Of a stretch of DNA of 64,000 nucleotides, positions 44,790-55,557 are shown piece by piece. Below the pieces are notes generated by a model. It ran no database searches. It saw nothing but the letters and a program-made list of their open reading frames with translations, and was not told the origin of the DNA. Made by a program: the position numbers and the translations under genes. Positions within the stretch are counted from its first letter, which is position 1. Every line of letters begins with the position of its first letter. This DNA comes from Planctomycetales bacterium. GTDB lineage: Bacteria; Planctomycetota; Planctomycetia; Isosphaerales; Isosphaeraceae. The stretch is from NCBI GenBank assembly GCA_027449865.1, contig DAIDKV010000110.1, positions 20,920 to 84,919 of the forward strand. The letters are read 5' to 3'.

Positions 44790-45784
44790 GCCGGCCGCTC
44801 CAGAACATCCCAGACCGAACCGGCAGCCTCCGTGAGATGGAGGGAATCGGCGATCGCCGCGAATCGCCCCCCGGCCAGGGCATCGGCCAGGATCGCCGCT
44901 CCCTGCGCGGAGTGCTTGACCCAGGCCCCCGGAAGTCCTGGGAGCGGGAGGGTCTGGCCCAGGCCGGAGAGCGCCCCATCGACCAGGTCCGAGACCTCCG
45001 GCCGCTCAAGGCCTCGGCCCGAGATGTAGATCCGATCAAACGGCGTGATCGATCGGAGCCCCGCGACGTGCCGGCGGAGCGACTCGCGAAACGCGTCGGG
45101 GCCGATCGAACCGAGGTCGTCCATCCCTCCCCGAAAAAGGTCCTCCTTGGAAATCTGCTTGCGCCAGCAGGCGACCTCGCCGTCCCAGGCGCCCCCCGAC
45201 CTGAGCCCGATCGGCCCTCGGCTCCCAGCCGAGGCGTCCACGATCCGGCCTCGATTCACAACCAGAACCGCCGAGAAGGCCGAGCCGATCTCCACCAGCG
45301 CGAACGTCGATTGATCGAAGCCGCCCGCATACCGAACATCAACGTGCAGAGCGAGCGCGGCGACGGCAATCTTGTCGGCTGTCCCAAGATCAATCGCGCC
45401 GACCTTCCGGTGGGGAGGGATGGTTGGCAGGTGAAGTCCGCCAGGCAGAAAGACGGTTGGTACGCCCGACGCGAGGAACGCACGGACCCACGACCGGAAT
45501 CCCATCACCCCCATGTCGCGTCCCCGCTCCTCGGTCCGGACCAGCGACAACTGTTCCAGGTGATCCTCGGTCAGGAGAACACCACGGATCAACGGTAGGC
45601 CGTATCCCGAAGGCGCGGAGACCAGGTCCAGCGGCTTCCATCGCGCCAGGAGATCCGCCACGAGGGCAGGCTCGTCGCGGAGCCGGCCCGGTTCGAGCCG
45701 GGCCTGGTCGACCACCTCACCATCGGAGAGCAGGAGCAGGTCGAGGCTACTGGTCCCGGGATCGGTCCCCACGACACGGAGCAT
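44783..45784 (-). CDS. DUF1464 family, butyrate-kinase-like ASKHA ATPase
   Basis: A 333-residue protein. The phosphate-1 loop is VVGTDPGTSSLDLLLL, and AIDLGTADKIAVAALAL and FALVEIGSAFSAVLVVNRGR give the other ASKHA-fold motifs. The adenosine region ends AQGAAILADALAGG. The family is annotated as predicted butyrate kinase on the basis of archaeal members; the activity here is unproven. It starts 33 bases after the groEL terminator on the same strand and so is probably transcribed separately. Confidence 0.82.
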   Translation of the reverse strand: MLRVVGTDPGTSSLDLLLLSDGEVVDQARLEPGRLRDEPALVADLLARWKPLDLVSAPSGYGLPLIRGVLLTEDHLEQLSLVRTEERGRDMGVMGFRSWVRAFLASGVPTVFLPGGLHLPTIPPHRKVGAIDLGTADKIAVAALALHVDVRYAGGFDQSTFALVEIGSAFSAVLVVNRGRIVDASAGSRGPIGLRSGGAWDGEVACWRKQISKEDLFRGGMDDLGSIGPDAFRESLRRHVAGLRSITPFDRIYISGRGLERPEVSDLVDGALSGLGQTLPLPGLPGAWVKHSAQGAAILADALAGGRFAAIADSLHLTEAAGSVWDVLERPAQ

Positions 45785-45816
45785 GACCGTGGACTCCCCA
45801 ATCGAAAGACCCGCGC

Positions 45817-45852
45817 AAAAAAACGGGAGCCGAGGAAGAACCCCGGCTCCCG
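45817..45852 (-). terminator. Intrinsic terminator of groES-groEL
   Basis: On the minus strand, CGGGAGCCG, an 11-base loop, CGGCTCCCG, then seven T residues (45823-45817). It starts 36 bases after the groEL stop. Confidence 0.93.
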
Positions 45853-45887
45853 CACGATTTCACCGCGAGGATCATCGCGGCGGGCGA

Positions 45888-47516
<1,629 letters not shown>

Positions 47517-47586
47517 CTGTCTTGCGCTCCGGGAAAAGTCCTGGGGATCGAACCTCGTTGCTCTGGATTTCGCCCGATGGTGTGGA

Positions 47587-47877
47587 TCAGCCAACCACCG
47601 CGAGGATGTCTTCCTCGCGCATCAGAAGCACCTTCTTGTCGCCTTCAATTTTGAATTCCTCGCCGGCATACGAGGTGAACAGAACATGCTCGCCGACCTT
47701 CACCTGAAGCTCGCGACGCTTGCCGTCCTTCGTGATCCGGCCCTCACCGACCGCGATCACCTTCCCCTTCTGGGGTTTGTCCTTGGCCGTATCCGGCAGC
47801 ACAATCCCGCCGGCCGTGGTCTCCTTCGCCTCCTCACGCTCCACCACCACGCGGTCGCCCAACGGCTTGAGTGTCAT
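47587..47877 (-). CDS. groES: Co-chaperonin GroES
   Basis: A 96-residue Hsp10 with the ATG at 47877 after GGAGAGGAGAG. Signatures are [38 protein letters not shown] (mobile loop) and [17 protein letters not shown]. It caps the GroEL ring. It is the first gene of the groESL operon. No CIRCE-like TTAGCACTC repeat was found upstream. Confidence 0.98.
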   Translation of the reverse strand: MTLKPLGDRVVVEREEAKETTAGGIVLPDTAKDKPQKGKVIAVGEGRITKDGKRRELQVKVGEHVLFTSYAGEEFKIEGDKKVLLMREEDILAVVG

Positions 47878-48418
47878 CTGGCGATCTCTCCTCTCCCAAC
47901 TCGCTCGATCCAGGTTGACGACCGACGCCCCAGGGCTTCCCCCACGGATGACTCGCCTGGCCTCGCTGACGGTCGTCGCATACGATGCCGTCCCCATATG
48001 CAACCACTGTGCCTGGCATCGCGATTCACTCTAAGTCCCTGTGATCCAAGGACTAACGATACGCACACGAGGCAGGCTTTCCATCCCGCCCCTGCCGATG
48101 TGACGCGACCCCATCGATTGACTGCCAATCTGGCAGTCCAGATCGCCTCGGCATTTTGCGGATATCGGGCTTCGAGTGAGAAAGAGTCTCGTCGGCCAAC
48201 GACGATGATCAAAGGCAACGGTCCTGTTGTGAAAGACACGACAGTCGCCCAGCGCGAAGGAGAAAGACCGATGCCATACTCGCCAAAAATAAATCTGTTT
48301 CCGGCAGTGGAAATGGAAAGCAGGAAGGTCGAGGAAATCGAAGGGACTGTAAAGAGAGGGCGAGTAAGATTGCTGAGGTGAAACATCGACCACCAAATGG
48401 GTCGCTCCAGGACAATAG
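47878..48418 (-). other. Region upstream of groES
   Basis: This 541-base stretch holds no convincing gene; the reading frames that cross it continue out of frame into groEL/groES or the M19 gene. GC content falls towards 48200-48380. The groES promoter must be here, but no strong sigma-70 hexamer pair was found. A 19-bp palindrome lies at 48120. Confidence 0.55.
48120..48138. promoter_or_regulatory. Palindrome upstream of groESL
   Basis: A perfect 8-3-8 inverted repeat, GACTGCCA-ATC-TGGCAGTC, 243 bases before the groES start. Candidate operator for a dimeric regulator; alternatively part of the M19 gene's 3' end structure. Confidence 0.4.
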
Positions 48419-49411
48419 TCAGGCTCCGATCGTCCTCAGTAGTAGTTGCTCGGCGTTCCCGGCAGTGATCGCCGCGCCGGTCGGCCGGTCGAAGGATCGA
48501 CCAATCCATCGGGCAATCTCTCGGGCCGAGTTCAGCCCCGATGCCGTCTGTTCGATGCCCATCAGGTCGCTTCCAATCGCGATCCCTTCGGCGTCTGGCC
48601 GGCCCTCGAACGGGATCTCGACGATCGCGTCGATCAGCCGCTTTAGTGCATCGGGGACCTCCGCGCCTGGCAAGCCGGGAGTCAGGCCAATGGCAACACC
48701 TCGGGCTCGAAGATTCTCAACCAGGAGATGAGCCTCAGTGCCCGAACGGTTGATGAGCGCTTTGTAGTCGATCGTCCCATGGGTCAGTGCGACCAGTAGA
48801 CGCGTGCCCGACGATTCGTGCCACTTCAGTACATCGGTCATCGTCGCGGCATTCATCCCGGCGAGGTCGACGACAGGGCGGGGACCGGCCGGATCGCTCG
48901 CCAGGCGACTGAGACCGTCGAGGAGTGCCCGGCCCAGGTCGGTGAGGCCCCGGTCGTCGCCTGGGGCCATCGAACCGCCGAGATTTCCCTCGGCCGCGGC
49001 AATCGGCTGAAAGACGCGCACGCCACGTTCGAAGAGGTCAGGCAGGCGGTCGAGGTCCGCGGCCGATCGGACGAGGAAATCCATCCCCGCGACGCCGAGG
49101 ACGCCCCAGCACATCCCGTCTCTGGGCCAGGCTCGCCAGGTTCTGAGATCGGCGGGATCGCGAAGCAGTCGACCGGTGAACTCGGCCTCGCACCGCGCGA
49201 TCATTCTTCCAAGTGCGGGCCAGGGATCGGGTTGAGTCGTCCAGTCCGCCGGCTTCCGACCGATGGCGAGAACCGAGAGTGCACAACCAAGCAGGTAGCC
49301 GTCGAGCCGGCCCACCCTTGCGGCGACCTCCGGATAGAGCGCGGGATCCTGGTCGGTCGTCTCGGTCGCATACTGTCGTAACCAGTCGAGATGCAGGTCG
49401 ACGAGCCGCAT
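48419..49411 (-). CDS. Degenerate M19 (membrane dipeptidase) family protein
   Basis: A 330-residue protein; the ATG at 49411 follows AGGAGA. The fold markers fit renal-dipeptidase-like M19: VDLHLDWLRQY (DxHxD metal site), GVRVFQPIAAAEGNLGGS, GLTDLGRALLDGLS, VVDLAGMNAATMTDVLKWHE, LVALTHGTID and IAIGSDLMGIE. By eye, the usual bridging Glu (IEGG) is replaced (GVAGMDF), and the His in DLSH is missing (DLAGM). Only part of the binuclear zinc site remains, so the enzyme may be inactive or use another chemistry. Confidence 0.75.
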   Translation of the reverse strand: MRLVDLHLDWLRQYATETTDQDPALYPEVAARVGRLDGYLLGCALSVLAIGRKPADWTTQPDPWPALGRMIARCEAEFTGRLLRDPADLRTWRAWPRDGMCWGVLGVAGMDFLVRSAADLDRLPDLFERGVRVFQPIAAAEGNLGGSMAPGDDRGLTDLGRALLDGLSRLASDPAGPRPVVDLAGMNAATMTDVLKWHESSGTRLLVALTHGTIDYKALINRSGTEAHLLVENLRARGVAIGLTPGLPGAEVPDALKRLIDAIVEIPFEGRPDAEGIAIGSDLMGIEQTASGLNSAREIARWIGRSFDRPTGAAITAGNAEQLLLRTIGA

Positions 49412-49466
49412 CAAAGGTTCTCCTGAGCAAGTGGGTGGGTTCCTTGCATCGAACCCGGGCCGTCTT

Positions 49467-51050
49467 TCAATCGGCGATCCCACCCCGGGCATTCGGGACC
49501 GCCGTCCCGCGGACGCCGACTTCGGGCCGCGTCCCGGCCGCCTTGATCGCCCGATCGCCCGGCATCGCGGCGAGAAACCGGCGGACGCGGTCTCCGAGTC
49601 CATTCCATCGTGCGACGTCGTGGGTCCGGCCGTGTAGGTCCCACCCGCTCCAGATGATCGGTGGATCGTCGGCCAGCGTCTGGCCAGCCCTGGCAATTGC
49701 ACCCGTCGGCCTGAGAATGCGACCGGGCCAGGCCGCCACGACCCGCCTCGGCATCGGCAGAGGTCCAGCAGGGTCGTGATTCTTCATGAGGGCCGAGAGC
49801 GATTCGCCAGGCGCCGGACGCTCGCCGACCCATCGCCGACTCGTTTGACCCCAGCCGACCCGGATCTCCCGGTCGTGTGCCTCGATCGCCAGCGACGAAA
49901 GCCGAAGGCTCGCCCGACGTGCCACCGAATTCGCCCTCGCCGCATCATCGAGGTGCAGAACGATGAGAATTCCGCTCACCTTTCCCGGACGATCCTCAAC
50001 ACCAAGAATACAGGCCGAGATTCCCAGCAGGTGGGGCCGTAACTCGGATTCCCAGCGGACGCCCGAGGCAAGCGCCAGCAGGTTCAGTCGGGTCCGCAGT
50101 GGGGCCAGGCCGGCGCGGGCGGGATCGACCCGCTCCACCCGATCGGCCAGTGCGAAGGCGCGATCCCAGCCGGCGGCGTCCGGATCCAGCGCAATCGAGA
50201 AGGCCGCCATCGCACCACCGGTCGGGACCGATTCGAGCCAGGTGGGCTCGACTCCCCGCTCGACGGGCGCTCGACCCTCGAACCGGGCCGAGACGTCGAG
50301 CACGAAGGCTCCACCCTTGAGAAAGGCCCGCCCGTCGATCGGCCCGCATCCCAGCGCCCGGATCGCCTCGATCACCCGACGGTGGTCCAGAGAGCCGCTC
50401 TTCGCGGTGGGGAGGCGTGCTGGTTCGAGCCGGAACACCAATCCGGAATCGATGAAATCGGTAAGCGTTGAGAAAGAACCGCTTCCCTCCCGGACAATTG
50501 TCACCCCCCGTTGAAGCCACTCTCGCGACCCGGCCACGACCACCGAGCCGCCCACCTGGCACGCCATCGGGACGCCGGCGCGCCCGATCCTCGCGACCGG
50601 TATCGAACGATCGCCGCTCTTGACTGGGGGATCTTCCGGATTCGTCAGTCGAATGGCCGTAACTCCCGCGGACAGCGTCCCGTCGTCGTGCGGAACGAGA
50701 ACAGCCCATCCGATCTCGCCGGTCGAGGGGGCCACGCCGATTCGAAGCTCGGCGCTGTCCATGCACCGCCACTCACGAACCATCTCGGGGTTGAACGAGG
50801 CGATCAGCGCCTCAATCGCCTTGCCGGGGCTGGTCTGGGGCGACCGACTCCGCCAGGCCGAGAGGGCCGCCGCCGGATGGCTCCATCGGGCGCCCTCGAA
50901 GAGGTTGAGAATCTCGACCGCCTGGCGATCGGGACGGATCAGCCGGGCGATGAGGGCCTCGGCCTGTCCTTCCGGCCCTTCGGCAGCTACCGAACATTCA
51001 GAGATCATCGGCAGGATCGCGATCAGTCCGATGATCCAACGACCGTCCAT
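49467..51050 (-). CDS. Exported protein of unknown function
   Basis: A 527-residue protein; the ATG at 51050 follows GGAGGG and opens a signal peptide (IIGLIAILPMISECSVAA). The chain is mixed alpha/beta with no motif I recognise. Notable stretches are AGVPMACQVGGSVVVAGSRE and VPTGGAMAAFSIALDPDAAG, which resemble the layout of planctomycete DUF3352-like exported proteins, where a substrate-like beta domain repeats. That resemblance is weak. It lies 55 bases upstream of the M19 gene on the same strand. Confidence 0.7.
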   Translation of the reverse strand: MDGRWIIGLIAILPMISECSVAAEGPEGQAEALIARLIRPDRQAVEILNLFEGARWSHPAAALSAWRSRSPQTSPGKAIEALIASFNPEMVREWRCMDSAELRIGVAPSTGEIGWAVLVPHDDGTLSAGVTAIRLTNPEDPPVKSGDRSIPVARIGRAGVPMACQVGGSVVVAGSREWLQRGVTIVREGSGSFSTLTDFIDSGLVFRLEPARLPTAKSGSLDHRRVIEAIRALGCGPIDGRAFLKGGAFVLDVSARFEGRAPVERGVEPTWLESVPTGGAMAAFSIALDPDAAGWDRAFALADRVERVDPARAGLAPLRTRLNLLALASGVRWESELRPHLLGISACILGVEDRPGKVSGILIVLHLDDAARANSVARRASLRLSSLAIEAHDREIRVGWGQTSRRWVGERPAPGESLSALMKNHDPAGPLPMPRRVVAAWPGRILRPTGAIARAGQTLADDPPIIWSGWDLHGRTHDVARWNGLGDRVRRFLAAMPGDRAIKAAGTRPEVGVRGTAVPNARGGIAD

Positions 51051-51130
51051 GAGCGTGCCCTCCGCGGCCACCCGCCGCGTCGTCCGAGATCCGATGGGAG
51101 TACTTATCCCTACCCCTCTCGATTGTCGCG

Positions 51131-51168
51131 AGGCGATCGGTGAAGGGCAATCCCTCCACCAATCGCCT
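51131..51168 (-). terminator. Long hairpin after the S53 peptidase gene
   Basis: Two 17-base arms with a 4-base loop. On the minus strand all 17 positions pair, two of them as G-U; on the plus strand those two are A-C mismatches. This favours a minus-strand RNA function. It starts 20 bases after the peptidase stop. No U-run follows. Confidence 0.65.
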
Positions 51169-51188
51169 CCCTGGCTGGCTCTCTCGGC

Positions 51189-54100
51189 TCAGCGGTGCCG
51201 CCGAGCAATCAGGTGAACGGGACCACCCAGGCCAATCGCCGGGAGATCCGCCCGAGTGATCCTGTGCCTGGCTCGGCGGAAGGCCGCGATTGTTCCGGAA
51301 TCGGTCGGCCGACCCACCTGGAAAACCGAAGTCACAGCGGGGGACAGACCCGGGCCGGTGATGGTTACTGAGTAGGTCCGTCCGGGCTTGACCACAATTC
51401 GACCGTCGAGGATTGCCCGGCCGTCGACCGCCAGAGCGGTGAATGTTCTCCGGCTCCGCCCTCGATGTGTGCTGGGCGAAAGAGCGGCCGTGATCGAGCC
51501 GTGGAAGCCCGATGCCGGGTTTCCGAAGGCGTCCACGGCCTCGACACCCAGAACAAAAGGCCGATGAGCGATCACTGTGCCGGTGGGCTGGCTCGTGACG
51601 ATAAGCCGAGCAGGGGGTCCCGAGGCAACGCCGATAAGGATCGGACTGCCCGCGGCGAGGCCCGGCGAGGTCGCCGAGAGGGTATACCCACTCCCGGCCT
51701 TCTCGATCGAAAGCCCGGAGAACACAGCGATGCCGTTCGAGGCATCGACAGTGGATGGGCCGAACAGCCGGCCACCCGCAGGGTTCGTGGCCAGGGAGAC
51801 GTTCACGGGTCCATTCGACGGAACGACATTGCCGTAAACGTCCTCAATGGCCGCGGTGAGCCCGAACGTTTGTCCGGCGACCTGTCCATAAGACGGATGC
51901 GAGAGCAGGACAACCTGGCTTGCCGATGCGGGCCGAACCTGGATCGGTGTCGTGATCTGGCTACCGACGCCATCGGCGACCGCCCGAATCGTCACCGTGC
52001 CCGCTTGCTGGATCGAGAGACCCTGGAAAGCGCCGATGCCGGCCGAGGCGGACTCCACGGTCGAGCCAAGCAGATTCGTGCCGGGCGCCGACTCTCCAAT
52101 GGAGAGGCTCACGATCCCGTTGTATCCGGGCTCGACATTGCCATAAGCGTCCACGACCGAGACGCCCAGGCCGAAGCTCGCACCGGCCGTCACGCTCGAA
52201 GGCGGCTGCAAAGTAATCACCAGCCGAGATGCCAGCGTCGGCGAGACATCCAGTGGACCGGTCGTCGCGGAGGTCAGCCCGGTGCTGTTCGCCTGGATCT
52301 CGTAGGACGAATTCGCCTGGTCAAGGATCAGTCCGCCAAAGGTCGCACGTCCGCCCGAGGTGGGTTCCTTCGTTACGCCGTCGAGCCGGGTACCCGAACG
52401 GCCTCCCTCGAGCGTCAGGCCGACCGTCGCGGGCGAATCGGGAACGAGGTTGCCGAATCGATCCTCCACAGAGACGACCAGACCAAACGGGCTCCCGGCT
52501 GCCAGACCGGAAGACGGCGACTGGGTTATCGCGAGTTGCGCGGGTGCCGCGGGCGTCACGGCAAGCGGGGCCGAAGTTGATGGCAAAATTCCTTCGCCCG
52601 TGACTCGGATCGTGTATCCGGTCGCCGCGTCGGCCAGGTTCAGTCCAGAGAAGGTCACCCAACCGGACGAAGCATCGAGGGTCGTGGTCCCGCCGAGAAG
52701 GGCTCCGGCCGGTCCGCCCTGGAGCCCGACCGTCACCGGGCCCTTGTAGGAGGAAGCGGCGTTGCCATGAGCGTCGACGACCTCGGCCGTCAGGCCGAAG
52801 GGCGATCCGGCGGTCACGCTCGACGGAGGCCCCGACTCGATCAAAAGCTGGAACGGGGAACCGGGAGCAACAGCGAATGGTGCGGTGGCGGACGACGCAA
52901 GATTCGACGCCGTCGCCGTGAGGATGTCGCCGGAACCGGCCGTGTCGATCGAGAGGCCGGGGAAGGTCGCCACACCATTTGCCGCCGATACCGAGAGTAT
53001 CCCGAGCAGGCTGGTTCCAGGCGGGCCGGCTGTGATTGCGATCGAGACCGCGCCTTGATACCCGGTCTGGAGATTGCCGAAGGCGTCCTCCGCCTGCACG
53101 GTCATTCCAAACGGTGTCCCGGCGTTTAGACCGGTCGGCGGCCCCGCCTCGATTACCAGCTTCGAGGCCGATGCCGGCGTGACGGTGATCGGATTCGAGG
53201 TCGCGGAGGCAAGCGACCCGTCCGCCGCGGTGATCGACCGGCCGGCGCCCGCCGCGTCGAGCGAGAGTCCCGTGAAATTCGCCACGCCGCCTGAGGCTAT
53301 TGCGTTGGCGGTCCCGCCCAGCGACCCACCCCCGGCGACCGAAAGACTCACCGAGCTCGAATCGGTCGTGACCAGGTTGCCGAAAGCATCTTCCACATCC
53401 ACGGTCAGCCCGAAATTCGTTCCGGCCACCACGCTCGAAGGCGGCTGGCTGGTCATCACCAGTTGCGCGGCCGCCGCGGGCGTCACGACGAAGCTCGGCG
53501 AGATCACCTCGCTACCGTCACCAAGGACAAGCAGCGAATAACCCGATCCGGCCGCCTGGATCGAGAGACCGGAGAAGGTAGCCATGCCTTGATGAATCGT
53601 CGCGGTGAGGGTTCCGCCGAGGGTTCCGGTGCCGGGTTCGGTCGCGAGGGAGACGGTCAATGTACCGGTTGCCGCGGTATCCACCGTCCCATCGGGCCGC
53701 TCGACGGCGATCGTCAGGCCGATCGACTGACCCGCCGCGATGCTCGACCCCACGCCGGATGTGATCGCGAGGTGGTCCGGCATCCCGTAAAAGGCCAGGT
53801 CGGGGGCCAGCCTGTTGGCGACCGGCGAGCCGAGGCCGGTGACCATGTCGTAACCCTTCCCGGCGCTGTACTTGCCGTTGCTACCGCTGGTGACATCATG
53901 AAAGTCGGACGAGGGAAGTCCGTAAATGGCTGGGAGCGTCTGGCTGGCCCCGTCGAGCGGGGATCCACCCGAGGCCACCCGGCCCTGGTCAGCAATGGCC
54001 ACCAGCGCGCCCCAGGCGGGGGCGCCGAGACTCGTTCCCCAGTCGGTCACCCAGGGGCCGCTGCCGGTGTTGTCGTAGGAATCATAAACCGAGAGAGGCG

Positions 54101-55028
54101 TTGAAGGCGAGGCGACGAAGGAGACATCCGGGATCGTTCGGTGGCCGGTCTGCTGCACCGAGTTCTGAAACGAGGGTTCCGACTGCGCCGTGCTGATCCC
54201 GCCTCCGCTGCTGGACCACCCCGTTTCACTCTGGTAAGTCCCGTTGCTCCCAACTTGAAGAGCCGTGCCACCGACCGCGAGCACGCCGGTCGAGTACGCC
54301 GGATAGAGCCCGGGGGCGCCTCCATCGCCCGAGGCCGCCACAAAAGTGACACCCGAGTGGCCCGGCGGGGTGGAGAAGTTGGAATTGAAGGCGCTTTCGC
54401 TCGAAAACTCCGGCCCTCCCCAACTTAACGAGACCACGGAGACGCCGGGTAAACTCGCGGCCATGTGCGCCGCGGTAAAGAGGTCGCCGGAGTTGCTGGA
54501 GTTTGCCTCGACCAGGACCATCGAGGCTCCGGGTGCCATCGCGTGGGCCCATTCCACGTCCATGGCGATCTCGTTTTCCCAGGTCCCATTGGGATTGCCT
54601 GGGCCGGCCGGATCGGTGGCCGGCAAGGGCGAAGCCTGGCCAAACTGATTCAGCTTGGTGAACGAGGGCGGATTCGGAAGCCCGAACTGCTGGTCAAACT
54701 TCGCCAGGTCGCTGCTGAGGAAACCGCTCGCCGTACTGCTGACGAAGGCGGGGTTATCGTAGGCATCGACGATGGCGATGGTCTGTCCGGTGCCGTTGCC
54801 GACGAGCGAGCCGAACTGGATCTGGTTGAAGCCGTAGGCCGCGCGAACCTGTTGTGGCGAGTATCCCTGAGGAGTCCCGCTTCCCCCGGCTGGAGACATC
54901 AAGACCAGCGGAGAAAAAGAGGCGGAGGGAGCGGCCGTGGGAACGGCCCGGGTTTCAAGGCCCTCGGTGAGGGGGCGGAGCGTCCGTCGTGGTCGAACCG
55001 CGCGGGGGATTTTCGGGGGCGGTGCCAT
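51189..55028 (-). CDS. S53 (sedolisin/kumamolisin-like) serine-carboxyl peptidase with eight Ig-like repeats
   Basis: A 1,279-residue secreted protease; the ATG at 55028 follows GGAGAG. There is no ordinary signal peptide. Instead a basic RRTLRPLTEGLETRAVP motif opens the protein, a known planctomycete export-type leader. The catalytic set is Glu-153/Asp-157 (NEIAMDVEW), Asp-235 (AASGDGGA) and Ser-333 (DWGTSLGAP). DVTSGSNGKYSAGKGYDMVTG forms the Ca-site end. From ~415 come eight repeats of ~100 residues, each starting like AxxLVITxxPPSSVxAG with EDAFGNL and ATFSGLSI, an invasin/Big-like adhesion array. Confidence 0.92.
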   Translation of the reverse strand: MAPPPKIPRAVRPRRTLRPLTEGLETRAVPTAAPSASFSPLVLMSPAGGSGTPQGYSPQQVRAAYGFNQIQFGSLVGNGTGQTIAIVDAYDNPAFVSSTASGFLSSDLAKFDQQFGLPNPPSFTKLNQFGQASPLPATDPAGPGNPNGTWENEIAMDVEWAHAMAPGASMVLVEANSSNSGDLFTAAHMAASLPGVSVVSLSWGGPEFSSESAFNSNFSTPPGHSGVTFVAASGDGGAPGLYPAYSTGVLAVGGTALQVGSNGTYQSETGWSSSGGGISTAQSEPSFQNSVQQTGHRTIPDVSFVASPSTPLSVYDSYDNTGSGPWVTDWGTSLGAPAWGALVAIADQGRVASGGSPLDGASQTLPAIYGLPSSDFHDVTSGSNGKYSAGKGYDMVTGLGSPVANRLAPDLAFYGMPDHLAITSGVGSSIAAGQSIGLTIAVERPDGTVDTAATGTLTVSLATEPGTGTLGGTLTATIHQGMATFSGLSIQAAGSGYSLLVLGDGSEVISPSFVVTPAAAAQLVMTSQPPSSVVAGTNFGLTVDVEDAFGNLVTTDSSSVSLSVAGGGSLGGTANAIASGGVANFTGLSLDAAGAGRSITAADGSLASATSNPITVTPASASKLVIEAGPPTGLNAGTPFGMTVQAEDAFGNLQTGYQGAVSIAITAGPPGTSLLGILSVSAANGVATFPGLSIDTAGSGDILTATASNLASSATAPFAVAPGSPFQLLIESGPPSSVTAGSPFGLTAEVVDAHGNAASSYKGPVTVGLQGGPAGALLGGTTTLDASSGWVTFSGLNLADAATGYTIRVTGEGILPSTSAPLAVTPAAPAQLAITQSPSSGLAAGSPFGLVVSVEDRFGNLVPDSPATVGLTLEGGRSGTRLDGVTKEPTSGGRATFGGLILDQANSSYEIQANSTGLTSATTGPLDVSPTLASRLVITLQPPSSVTAGASFGLGVSVVDAYGNVEPGYNGIVSLSIGESAPGTNLLGSTVESASAGIGAFQGLSIQQAGTVTIRAVADGVGSQITTPIQVRPASASQVVLLSHPSYGQVAGQTFGLTAAIEDVYGNVVPSNGPVNVSLATNPAGGRLFGPSTVDASNGIAVFSGLSIEKAGSGYTLSATSPGLAAGSPILIGVASGPPARLIVTSQPTGTVIAHRPFVLGVEAVDAFGNPASGFHGSITAALSPSTHRGRSRRTFTALAVDGRAILDGRIVVKPGRTYSVTITGPGLSPAVTSVFQVGRPTDSGTIAAFRRARHRITRADLPAIGLGGPVHLIARRHR

Positions 55029-55557
55029 GCCACTCTCCATAGCTGAGGCAAGGTTGGGCGCAGGGCGGGACATGCGCAGCCCCGGGCGGGGCGCGTCTCG
55101 TCCGTACTACCGACTCGCCGAGACGTCCTCCGGCCAGTGCGGGCGGGGATCGTCCTGTGGGATGCAGAGACATGGAGGTCAGGGCGGGGCCTTCGGATCC
55201 CTCTCGGCCCCCGCGCCGGGGCGGATGACCCTCGGTGGCCATCGCGTCCCGATCCGCCAGGAAAACCGCCCTGCCTTCCCGGATTCCGAGGGAAGTGTAA
55301 CCCACGAATCGCCGGCAGGAGTTAATCCGCCCGATTCTCACCGTTTTTCGTTTTTTCCTCGACAGGTCGCAGAAAACGGGGCGGGGCGTACTCGGGAAGT
55401 GACGAGTTCGACTTGAGGAAAAATCGACACTTTGCTAAGACACCTGGCAGTCTGGCCTCGCGGCGAGACCCCGGCTCGGCCATGGCCGGCCTCGCAACGC
55501 TATTGCCTCGTCCCGTCCCGGGTTTTGTCCGCCAGTCCGGCAAGGAGGCCCCCTGGC
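55029..55557. other. Divergent intergenic region
   Basis: This 529-base region separates the S53 peptidase and the secretin-like gene. It holds no convincing gene. An A/T-rich patch at 55339-55360 and a candidate plus-strand promoter at 55413 are the only regulatory-looking elements. Confidence 0.5.
55413..55441 (+). promoter_or_regulatory. Candidate promoter of the secretin-like gene
   Basis: TTGAGG (55413-55418), 17-base spacer, TAAGAC (55436-55441, 3 of 6). The leader would be about 110 bases. Confidence 0.35.

Noticed and set aside
47878..48100. CIRCE element for HrcA
   Set aside because: No TTAGCACTC/GAGTGCTAA pair. The nearest similarity is a 5-bp AGTCC/GGACT repeat near 48034-48054, which is too short.
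47874..48509. Minus-strand frame upstream of groES
   Set aside because: It overlaps the M19 coding start of the 3' end and the groES leader, has no ribosome site, and its composition is unlike the neighbours.
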